Shown one piece after another: positions 35,322 to 42,379 of a stretch of DNA of 64,000 nt. Below the pieces are notes generated by a model. It ran no database searches. It saw nothing but the letters and a program-made list of their open reading frames with translations, and was not told where the DNA came from. A program made the position numbers and the translations under genes. Numbering within the stretch: the first letter of the stretch is position 1; each line of letters starts with the position of its first letter. The DNA is from an uncultured Candidatus Neoarthromitus sp. (lineage in GTDB: Bacteria > Bacillota > Clostridia > Clostridiales > Clostridiaceae), in NCBI GenBank assembly GCA_937890765.1, contig CALADQ010000004.1, positions 58,159 to 122,158 of the forward strand, written 5' to 3'.

Positions 35322-35399
35322 ACAATTAAAATTGTAGGAGATGTGTTATTATACTTGGCAATAAAATTTTGTTTTAGTATTTTGGTGAGGTGATAAGAC

Positions 35400-35633
35400 T
35401 TGGAAGGATTAAATACGCTTTTGTGTGAAAAATTCAAAGATGAAGAATTATTTTTAGAAAGAGTTCAAGATATTTTGGATTACGACATTATTGAGTATAC
35501 ATATAGAGATGTTTTTGATTTTTTGGGAAATGTTTATTATAGAATAAGGATTAGACTCGAAAATGATTTTATGGTGGAGTTTGTTTATTGTTTTTTAGAT
35601 AACGAGATATGTATATTAGATATTGAATATTAA
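35400..35633 (+). CDS. Unknown 77-residue acidic protein
   Basis: No family is recognised. The protein is acidic and aromatic, with alternating strands (YYRIRIRLENDFMVEFVYCFLDNEICILDIEY) suggesting a small soluble beta domain. It starts with TTG at 35400, with GAGGTGAT 6 bases upstream. A clear promoter and a strong terminator on either side make it a well-defined single-gene unit despite its small size. Confidence 0.7.
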   Translation: MEGLNTLLCEKFKDEELFLERVQDILDYDIIEYTYRDVFDFLGNVYYRIRIRLENDFMVEFVYCFLDNEICILDIEY

Positions 35634-35656
35634 ATATTAGTAGCGTATATAAGTTA

Positions 35657-35688
35657 AGGCAACATTGTTCTTCATGTTGCCTCTTTTT
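35657..35688 (+). terminator. Terminator between convergent genes
   Basis: A perfect 9-base stem AGGCAACAT/ATGTTGCCT (35657-35665 and 35674-35682) is followed by CTTTTT. Confidence 0.92.
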
Positions 35689-35692
35689 GTGT

Positions 35693-36505
35693 CTATAAAA
35701 CTACCGTTATATAATGTTCGTTTTCTTTTGAAGTCAAACAGTCCATTAAAACTTTGCAAGCAGATAATTCTATATTGGAATGGTTCAAAAATATTTTCAA
35801 CATTTCACAAGCTTCTAAATCATCTACATCTGATTCAAAGTAGCACAATTTTTCTTTTAGAGCAATTGCTCTTTTCATATTTGATTTACTTGTTGAAAAA
35901 TATTTTGAATTATTTTTGCAAAGGCTTATGAATGGTTTTTCATTTAGGATAAATAAAAAAGACATAAATTTTATCATAGAATCTCTAAGAGTTCTAGCTA
36001 AAAATATATTGTCAAATAATTTTAATCCACTTATTTTAATTGAAAATAATTTGAAATCTTCTAAGTTAGTTAAAGTATAATTTAAATTTAATTTATTTTT
36101 AACTTCCCCATAATCAGAGTCTAGATTGTAAAAATAGAAACTGTTTTCAGGTATATTCGTGAACGTATTTATCCTATTTTCAAGAGTATCTTTGTCTATT
36201 TTTTCTGAAATATTTGATGATACTGAAATAGCATCTGATATGTCATCTGAATTGACTTTAGTATTATCTTCAAGATTAGTTTGTATTTCAGGAATAGATA
36301 AATCTAAATTGTTTGTAAATTTATTTTTTAAAGTTTTTATACTATTTAATTTCTCAAAATATTGATTTAAATTTAACTCTTTATTTTCTCTAAAATTTTT
36401 TTTAATTTCATTTAAGGTTGATATTAGAGAATCGTATAAAAGTTCATCTATATTTGAACCTAAATCAGTTATTTTTGAGTTAATAACGTTCAATAAATTT
36501 TGCAT
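35693..36505 (-). CDS. Unknown 270-residue protein
   Basis: No family is recognised. The first 120 residues are polar and helical, rich in N, S, D and E (likely flexible or coiled). The C-terminal 130 residues look like a compact mixed domain (from about NLEDFKLFSIKISGLKLFDNIFLARTLRDSMIKFMSFLF), ending in a helical segment with SDVDDLEACEMLKIF. There is no signal peptide or clear membrane span. AGAGGT lies 7 bases before the ATG. It is divergent from the exported-protein operon at 36672, with a dyad between them. Confidence 0.65.
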   Translation of the reverse strand: MQNLLNVINSKITDLGSNIDELLYDSLISTLNEIKKNFRENKELNLNQYFEKLNSIKTLKNKFTNNLDLSIPEIQTNLEDNTKVNSDDISDAISVSSNISEKIDKDTLENRINTFTNIPENSFYFYNLDSDYGEVKNKLNLNYTLTNLEDFKLFSIKISGLKLFDNIFLARTLRDSMIKFMSFLFILNEKPFISLCKNNSKYFSTSKSNMKRAIALKEKLCYFESDVDDLEACEMLKIFLNHSNIELSACKVLMDCLTSKENEHYITVVL

Positions 36506-36547
36506 ATTAAAACCTCTAAAAATTTCTTAATAATTTTATATTATTTA

Positions 36548-36567
36548 TGTAACATTTTAGTGTTACA
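36548..36567. promoter_or_regulatory. Dyad operator-like sequence in divergent region
   Basis: TGTAAC-N8-GTTACA (36548-36567) is a perfect 6+6 dyad in the 166-base gap between divergent genes. On the minus strand it overlaps where the -35 region of the 35693 gene would be, with a TATAAA-like -10 about 10 bases further on. It could be a regulator site; the regulator is unknown. Confidence 0.45.
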
Positions 36568-36671
36568 AAATTTTTAAACAAAATTGTAAAGAGTTACTAT
36601 TTTTATTCGATAAAATCTATAGATTAAGGCTTAGTATAGTTGTTTAATTTTCTAATTTTTTAGGAGGAAGT

Positions 36672-37238
36672 ATGTCATATAGAAAATTTAAAAAGAGTTT
36701 AGCTAAAAGTTTATCTGTTTTAGTTGTAACTCCTATAGTTGTAAATTTTGTTTTAAATGATCCAGTGGTGTCTAATGCCTCAATAGCATCTAGGATAAAT
36801 AATAGTGCTAGAAATTTATCGAGGAGGGTTTCTTCTATTAGTACTCCTCAGCCGAATCATCAACTTAATGCAACATCCAATTTAGGTAGACCTAGTGCAC
36901 AAGTTACTCCAAGTAGTAGTAGTCTCCCTTTATATAGACCAACTTTATCTGAAAAAGTTTTAGCTGGTTTCGGTATAGGACTTGGGGCTGTTAGTTTAGT
37001 TGGAACTGCCGTTGGTATAGGATTGACTGAAAAACAATATGAGCAAACCAAATCGACTTATGATGATGTAGTAGATAGATCTTATAAATCTTTTTATCAG
37101 GAAAGAGAAGATTATATGAAAGATTTATTTGATAAATGGGGAGTTCCTATGCCTGATAAGTATAAAAATCCTTTTGGAAATGAAAATAAATCAGAATTAA
37201 AACCTTCTCCAGGATTTAGTATAGGGAAGGGGGAGTAG
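36672..37238 (+). CDS. Small exported protein A of ABC-linked pair
   Basis: A 188-residue protein of unknown family. A basic start and hydrophobic segment (residues about 10-32) end near VSNAS, like a signal peptide. A serine/arginine-rich region follows (RINNSARNLSRRVSS), then a proline/serine linker. A glycine-rich hydrophobic span lies at about 95-118 (VLAGFGIGLGAVSLVGTAVGIGL), followed by a charged tail rich in Y, D and K. Layout and parts of the sequence match the next gene, so the two are tandem paralogs. TAGGAGG precedes the ATG. It heads an operon ending in an ABC transporter. Confidence 0.7.
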   Translation: MSYRKFKKSLAKSLSVLVVTPIVVNFVLNDPVVSNASIASRINNSARNLSRRVSSISTPQPNHQLNATSNLGRPSAQVTPSSSSLPLYRPTLSEKVLAGFGIGLGAVSLVGTAVGIGLTEKQYEQTKSTYDDVVDRSYKSFYQEREDYMKDLFDKWGVPMPDKYKNPFGNENKSELKPSPGFSIGKGE

Positions 37239-37241
37239 TGA

Positions 37242-37910
37242 ATGTATAGTTTAAGTAAATTTTCAGGTAAGAAAGTAATTAGTTTAATAACACTTGTTGC
37301 ATTTTGTTCTACTCCCATTGTGTTCGACATGAAAGAAGCAAATGCTACTGGTATTATAGGTAGAACGGGTTCAAGGGTTATGACTTCTTTAAGTAGAGTT
37401 GGATCTAATATTAGTAATGGGTCTATTAGAATTTTAAGACAGCCTATGGGAACTAACAATGTAACGGCAAATGGGACAAGATTATCTACATTAGGTAATT
37501 CTCAAATTAATAGTACAGTTCAATCTAATAATGGAAGGAATTCTAATACAAACATATTAGACGCAGCAAGAGGTGCTGTTAATGTTAGTTTATCTCGAAG
37601 GTTGAATGCTTTAGAACGGAATTTGCAGATAGAGGATCAAAGGAGAAATCATCCTTTGAATAAAGTTGTAGTTGCTAGTGGATTGGTTTCAGGTGCTATG
37701 CTCATAACAGGTGTTGTAAGTGGAATAATTCAACAAACTAGAATTATGGAATTGAATGAGAAACAAGTTGAGAGAGATCAAAAATTACAAAAAGATTTAT
37801 CTAACATGAGGGATGTATTTAATAACAAAGAAGTACCAGAAGCTGAAAAACACATTATAGATTATTACAAAGATAATTTTGGAATTGATATAACTAATAA
37901 TAATAGGTAG
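37242..37910 (+). CDS. Small exported protein B of ABC-linked pair
   Basis: A 222-residue paralog of the preceding gene, starting 3 bases after its stop. A signal-like segment (residues about 10-28) ends at KEANA. A Ser/Arg-rich stretch comes next (RTGSRVMTSLSRVGSN), then an N/S-rich linker, a hydrophobic span at about 145-166 and a charged coiled tail (MELNEKQVERDQKLQKDL). The function is unknown. Only 4 bases separate it from the ABC ATPase gene, so it is co-expressed with the transporter and may be its substrate or partner. Confidence 0.7.
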   Translation: MYSLSKFSGKKVISLITLVAFCSTPIVFDMKEANATGIIGRTGSRVMTSLSRVGSNISNGSIRILRQPMGTNNVTANGTRLSTLGNSQINSTVQSNNGRNSNTNILDAARGAVNVSLSRRLNALERNLQIEDQRRNHPLNKVVVASGLVSGAMLITGVVSGIIQQTRIMELNEKQVERDQKLQKDLSNMRDVFNNKEVPEAEKHIIDYYKDNFGIDITNNNR

Positions 37911-37914
37911 TTTA

Positions 37915-38802
37915 ATGAGTTTGTACGTAAGCAATTTATCTAAAAGTTATGGGAATAAAAAGGTTGTTGATAATGTTAGTTTTAAGGTTAGGCCGGGAAA
38001 AGTTTATGGGATTTTAGGTAGAAATGGAGCAGGAAAAACAACAACTATAAGGATGATTTTAAACATTATAAACAAAGATAGTGGTGAAGTTTTATTTGAT
38101 GGTAAGAAACTTAATGTTATTAAAACTAGAGTTTCTTATCTCCCAGAAGAAAAGAGTCTTTATCATAAAGATAAGGTTAAAAACCAGTTAATATATTTTT
38201 CTATGTTATCTGGTTTAAATTATTCAAATGCAAAAAAACAAATACGATATTGGCTTGAAAAATTTGGAGTAGAAGATAGTTATGACAAAACTGTTGACAC
38301 TCTTTCTAAAGGAAATCAACAGAAAATACAAATAATTTCATCCATTATTAATGATCCAGAGATAATTATATTTGATGAGCCATTTAGTGGATTGGATCCC
38401 GTTAATTCGCAAATGCTTAGAGATGTGATTGTTGAGTTTATGAAAAAGGGAAAATATATATTATTTTCAAGTCATCAAATGTTTTATGTAGAAGAATTTT
38501 GTGATGAGGTTTCGATATTTAAAAAAGGGAAACAGTGTTTAGAAGGAAGTCTTTTGGATATTAAAAAGAGTTATGGTAGAAACAGGCTTCGCATGGAGAT
38601 AGAAGGAAATCTTCCAGATTTAAATATTTATGGTGTTGAAAAAATATTTAGATTTGGAAATTCATATGAAATTGAAATCTTTAATGAAAATATAGCAAAT
38701 AATATTTTGAATATTTTATTTCAACATAAGATTAAGATTTTAAATTTTAGTTTGAAATACAAATCACTCCATGAAATTTTTTTAGATGTGGCGGGTGATT
38801 GA
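37915..38802 (+). CDS. ABC transporter ATP-binding protein (NatA-like)
   Basis: A 295-residue ABC ATPase. It has Walker A GRNGAGKTTT near residue 40, a Q-loop region around LPEEKSLYHKDKV, the signature LSKGNQQK, Walker B IIIFDEPFSGLDP and the H-loop SSHQM. The long C-terminal extension and sequence type belong to the NatA/drug-export group that works with ABC-2 permeases. It pairs with the next gene and probably exports or detoxifies a compound, or supports the two exported proteins encoded upstream. Confidence 0.93.
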   Translation: MSLYVSNLSKSYGNKKVVDNVSFKVRPGKVYGILGRNGAGKTTTIRMILNIINKDSGEVLFDGKKLNVIKTRVSYLPEEKSLYHKDKVKNQLIYFSMLSGLNYSNAKKQIRYWLEKFGVEDSYDKTVDTLSKGNQQKIQIISSIINDPEIIIFDEPFSGLDPVNSQMLRDVIVEFMKKGKYILFSSHQMFYVEEFCDEVSIFKKGKQCLEGSLLDIKKSYGRNRLRMEIEGNLPDLNIYGVEKIFRFGNSYEIEIFNENIANNILNILFQHKIKILNFSLKYKSLHEIFLDVAGD

Positions 38803-38805
38803 TTT

Positions 38806-39981
38806 TTGAGAGATTTTTTTGTTGTTGCTATTTATAATTTTAAAAATGTGGTGGGCAAAAATTTTTTTAAAATTTCTACTTTGCTCATCACAATTTTTAT
38901 GTTAGTCGGAATTTTGTTGCCAGATTTTTTTATCAAAAGTTCTAATTTTAAGCCGAGCAATAAATATTTGATGGCGGTTGTTGATGAAAATAAAATTTTG
39001 TTTAAAGATGATATACAAATTAACAAATACATGAAAAGCATAAGCGAAATGCTTGATAATGAATTTTATTTTGATTTGTCTACGCAAAATTTAAACGAAG
39101 AAAGTTTGAATGAAATTTTTCAAAATGGAGAAATAGATGGATATTTAATTGTCGAAGATGAAAAAAATATTAAACTTGTTACAACGGAAAAATTAGGAGA
39201 AGTTAAATTTATTTTAGATAGGTTCATAAATAACAAATTATTAAAAGAAAAATTTAATATTGATGGAAATAAATTAAATGTTAATTATGAAATAAAATCA
39301 ATTAATTTGAATAAAAATAAATTAAAGAATGTTTTGGAAAAACAAATTTTGGTGTTTGTACTTGCATTTTTCATGTATATGCTTTTTATTATTTATGGGC
39401 AATTTGTGAGTATGAATGTTAATCTTGAAAAAACTTCTAAAATAGTGGAAGTTTTTTTGACTAAAATCAAGTTATCAAATATAATTTTAGGTAAAATATT
39501 TGGAATTTTTTTCGCAGTTTTGTTGCAAGTAGTTTATTTCATTGCATTGATTTTTATTTTTGTTAGCTTTTTAAGTGAAAATAAACTCCCATTTATAAAA
39601 AGTGTGATAGTATTTGATTTTAATTTGATTTTAAGATATTTAATTTATTTTTCATTAGGATTTTTAATTTATTGTTTTATATTTGTATTTATAGGTAATC
39701 TTGTTAACAAAACAGAAGATTTATCTATCATGAATTTTCTAGTTACAATGCCAATGTCTTTGGGATATTTTATTTCTATTGTAGGTTTTCAAATTCCTCA
39801 ATTTAAAATCTTGAAATTTTTAGAGTATGTTCCACTGTTTACTCCTTTTACATTTATGAGTGAGAATTTAGGCGGAGGCGGTTTGGTTAAAATTTTTGTT
39901 ATGATTTTTGCGTTAATTTTTACTATATTTTTGAACTTAAAAACTTTTGAATTAATAATCAGATACAAAGGTAAAAGATAG
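38806..39981 (+). CDS. ABC-2 type permease (NatB-like)
   Basis: A 391-residue membrane protein with the NatB/ABC-2 layout. One N-terminal span (about 18-38) is followed by a large extracytoplasmic domain (about 40-175) and five to six spans in the C-terminal half (VLAFFMYMLFIIYGQFVS onward, with KTSKIVEVFLTKIKLSNIILGKIFG between). It is the membrane partner of the ATPase 3 bases upstream. It starts with TTG at 38806. Substrate unknown. Confidence 0.88.
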   Translation: MRDFFVVAIYNFKNVVGKNFFKISTLLITIFMLVGILLPDFFIKSSNFKPSNKYLMAVVDENKILFKDDIQINKYMKSISEMLDNEFYFDLSTQNLNEESLNEIFQNGEIDGYLIVEDEKNIKLVTTEKLGEVKFILDRFINNKLLKEKFNIDGNKLNVNYEIKSINLNKNKLKNVLEKQILVFVLAFFMYMLFIIYGQFVSMNVNLEKTSKIVEVFLTKIKLSNIILGKIFGIFFAVLLQVVYFIALIFIFVSFLSENKLPFIKSVIVFDFNLILRYLIYFSLGFLIYCFIFVFIGNLVNKTEDLSIMNFLVTMPMSLGYFISIVGFQIPQFKILKFLEYVPLFTPFTFMSENLGGGGLVKIFVMIFALIFTIFLNLKTFELIIRYKGKR

Positions 39982-40004
39982 TGTTCTTGATTGGAGGTAT
40001 AGCA

Positions 40005-40649
40005 TTGAATTTTAAAAATGATTACTTAATAAAGGGTCTATTGTTTTTATTAATTGGTGTAATATTTATACTTTGGAGTTTTAATATTATCGCTTTTGCG
40101 ATGTATTCTTTATTTGTTTTTGTTTTATCATTAGCTGTGATGTATTATGGATATAATTTATCTAAATATTCTAGGTTCGGTTATATCGTAATTTTAATTG
40201 GATTTATGTTAGGGCTTAGAAGTTTAGGAATATTTATTCCTATAAAATTTGTTTTTGGAATTGTTTTTTTGATTTTAGGAATCTATTTCTTAGTTGTAAA
40301 GTTAGGAGTGTTTATATCTAAAAAGGGTGTATTTAAAGATAGTAGAGAGAGTGCTTATATTAAAGAAAGATTTTCATCTATAACTATAAAGAACACTTCA
40401 TTTAATTTATGTTTTGTTAAAGTCAACGCATTTTTTTCAGACATTGTTTTAGATTTTACGAGTTCTAAAATTGGAGAATTTGACGAGATTGATTTTGATA
40501 TAGTTAGTAGATTTAGCCAAATAAGAATTATATCGCATCCAAATTGGAATATTACTTTAAATGGAAAAATCATCAGAAAGAATGAAACATATGACAAAAC
40601 CATTAGAATTAAGTGTAATAATTTATTTGAGTCGTTAGAAATAGAATAA
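40005..40649 (+). CDS. LiaF-like membrane protein
   Basis: A protein of about 214 residues. The first 110 residues form four short hydrophobic spans (toast-rack/LiaF-type N-terminus). The C-terminal half is a beta-rich domain (ERFSSITIKNTSFNLCFVKVNAFFSDIVLDF) like the DUF2154/LiaF C-terminal domain, which in Bacillus modulates cell-envelope stress signalling. GGAGGT 6 bases before the TTG at 40005 fixes the start. The in-frame GTG at 39981 lies in the permease stop and lacks a site. It closes the operon begun at 36672. Confidence 0.7.
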   Translation: MNFKNDYLIKGLLFLLIGVIFILWSFNIIAFAMYSLFVFVLSLAVMYYGYNLSKYSRFGYIVILIGFMLGLRSLGIFIPIKFVFGIVFLILGIYFLVVKLGVFISKKGVFKDSRESAYIKERFSSITIKNTSFNLCFVKVNAFFSDIVLDFTSSKIGEFDEIDFDIVSRFSQIRIISHPNWNITLNGKIIRKNETYDKTIRIKCNNLFESLEIE

Positions 40650-40659
40650 TTTTATTTAG

Positions 40660-40699
40660 CAATAAGGATGTTAATTGTAACATTTTTATTGTTTTTTTT
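40660..40699 (+). terminator. Terminator of the exported-protein/ABC operon
   Basis: A 14-base stem with two G-T pairs (40660-40673 with 40678-40691) is followed by eight T. Confidence 0.88.
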
Positions 40700-40756
40700 G
40701 TTTAATTTATTTTATAATTGGTATTATAAAATTATAGAAGAGGAAAATATTTAGCT

Positions 40757-40945
40757 ATGTTTTTAGGTAAAAATGGTAAAAATGAGTCAAATGAAAATTT
40801 AGATGAAAAGATAGATTTAGAAAAAAGTGATTTTTGGATTTTAGTTAAGGTAGCATATAAAACCATATTACCATTTGTTTTAGTAGTAGTCCTACTGTAC
40901 TTTTTGTTTACTTTATTTTTTACGAAAGTAATTTTAAAATCTTGA
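40757..40945 (+). CDS. Small single-span membrane protein
   Basis: A 62-residue protein with a charged N-terminal half (KNGKNESNENLDEKIDLEKSD) and one strong hydrophobic segment (about residues 34-57) before a short basic end. No family is recognised. AGAGGA lies about 13 bases upstream, which is rather far. It precedes pgi by 25 bases, so it may be the first gene of that message. Confidence 0.6.
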   Translation: MFLGKNGKNESNENLDEKIDLEKSDFWILVKVAYKTILPFVLVVVLLYFLFTLFFTKVILKS

Positions 40946-40970
40946 AGTAATTTTAAGGAGTGTTGATATT

Positions 40971-42314
40971 TTGAAATTAAAATTTGATGATTCAAAATTA
41001 ATAAATTATATTACAGAAGATGAGCTTGATATAATTGTCCCTCAAGTTAAATTGGCTCACGAACTTTTGAAAAATAAATCTGGTGCGGGAAGTGATTTTT
41101 TAGGGTGGATGTCTCTTCCTAACGATTATGATAAGCAAGAGTTTGACAGATTAAAAAAGACTGCTGAAAGAATTAAGAATAATTCGGATGTTTTAATTGT
41201 TATAGGTATTGGTGGTTCTTATTTAGGTGCTAAGTCATGTATTGAAGCACTAAACGGTTCTTTTTTTAATTTGATTAGCAGAGAACAAAGAAATGCACCT
41301 CAAATATTTTTTGCTGGGAATAGCATAAGTTCAAGTTATCTGTCTGAACTTTTGGATTTTGTTAAAGATAAAAGTGTTTACATAAATGTAATATCTAAAT
41401 CTGGTACTACTACTGAACCTGCTTTAGCGTTTAGATTTTTTAAAGAATTTTTAGAAGAGAAATATGGCAAAGAAGAAGCTAAAAAGAGAATTATTGTAAC
41501 AACTGATAAAAGTAAAGGTGCTTTGAAAAATCTTTCAGATAAGGAAGGATATGAAACTTTCATTATTCCAGATGATGTTGGGGGAAGATTTTCTGTTTTA
41601 ACTCCTGTTGGTTTATTGCCTATAGCGGTTTCTGGTGTTAATGTTGATGAAATTATAAAAGGTGCAAGTGACGCTTGTTTTGATTTTGATTGTGATGATA
41701 TTAGAAAAAATGATTGTTACAGATATGCAGCAACGAGAAATATTCTATATAGAAAGGGATATACTACAGAAATATTAGCTTCCTATGAGCCAAGTCTTGT
41801 TTATTTTGCTGAATGGTGGAAGCAATTATTTGGAGAAAGTGAAGGTAAAGATAAGAAGGGAATATATCCTTCATCAGTAAGTTTGTCCACAGATTTACAT
41901 TCGTTGGGTCAGTATATTCAAGATGGAATGAGAAATTTAATGGAAACTGTTATAAATGTGGTAGAACCTAAGAAAGATATTTCCATACGAGAAATGGATG
42001 GAGATGTTGATGGGCTTAATTATTTGACTGGGAAAACTGTTGACTTCGTTAATAAAAAAGCTTTTTCAGGGACTTTGTTGGCTCATTTAGATGGGGGAGT
42101 TCCCAATATGGTCGTTAATTTACCGAAAATTGATGAGTACAATTTAGGCTATATGATTTATTTCTTTGAGAAGGCATGCGCTATCAGTGGACATTTGTTA
42201 GCTGTTAATCCTTTTAATCAAGAGGGAGTTGAAAATTATAAGAAAAATATGTTTGCACTTCTCGGTAAAAAAGGATTTGAATCTTTGAAAGAGGAACTTG
42301 AAAAGAGATTATAA
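40971..42314 (+). CDS. pgi: Glucose-6-phosphate isomerase
   Basis: A 447-residue glycolytic enzyme that interconverts glucose 6-phosphate and fructose 6-phosphate. Family motifs are IGIGGSYLGA near residue 78, the SKSGTTTEPA phosphate site, the PDDVGGRFSVLTPVGLLPIA signature and a C-terminal NPFNQEGVENYK. The start is TTG with AAGGAG 12 bases upstream. Length is typical of the short Firmicutes form. Confidence 0.97.
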   Translation: MKLKFDDSKLINYITEDELDIIVPQVKLAHELLKNKSGAGSDFLGWMSLPNDYDKQEFDRLKKTAERIKNNSDVLIVIGIGGSYLGAKSCIEALNGSFFNLISREQRNAPQIFFAGNSISSSYLSELLDFVKDKSVYINVISKSGTTTEPALAFRFFKEFLEEKYGKEEAKKRIIVTTDKSKGALKNLSDKEGYETFIIPDDVGGRFSVLTPVGLLPIAVSGVNVDEIIKGASDACFDFDCDDIRKNDCYRYAATRNILYRKGYTTEILASYEPSLVYFAEWWKQLFGESEGKDKKGIYPSSVSLSTDLHSLGQYIQDGMRNLMETVINVVEPKKDISIREMDGDVDGLNYLTGKTVDFVNKKAFSGTLLAHLDGGVPNMVVNLPKIDEYNLGYMIYFFEKACAISGHLLAVNPFNQEGVENYKKNMFALLGKKGFESLKEELEKRL

Positions 42315-42325
42315 TTTTAATTAGT

Positions 42326-42368
42326 ACAACTTGTAATTTTGTTTTTAAATTATAAGTTGTTCTTTTTT
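42326..42368 (+). terminator. Terminator between pgi and brxC
   Basis: A 14-base stem with one wobble (42326-42339 with 42347-42360) is followed by TCTTTTTT. The brxC ribosome site begins right after it. Confidence 0.85.
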
Positions 42369-42379
42369 GAGGTGAAAAT

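Noticed and set aside
35693..36505. A missing BREX component (BrxA or BrxB)
   Set aside because: Nothing in the sequence matches these families, and it lies 6 kb away in a separate transcription unit.
36548..36567. TnrA, Rex or BirA operator
   Set aside because: The half-site sequence or spacing (TGTAAC-N8-GTTACA) does not fit their consensus patterns.
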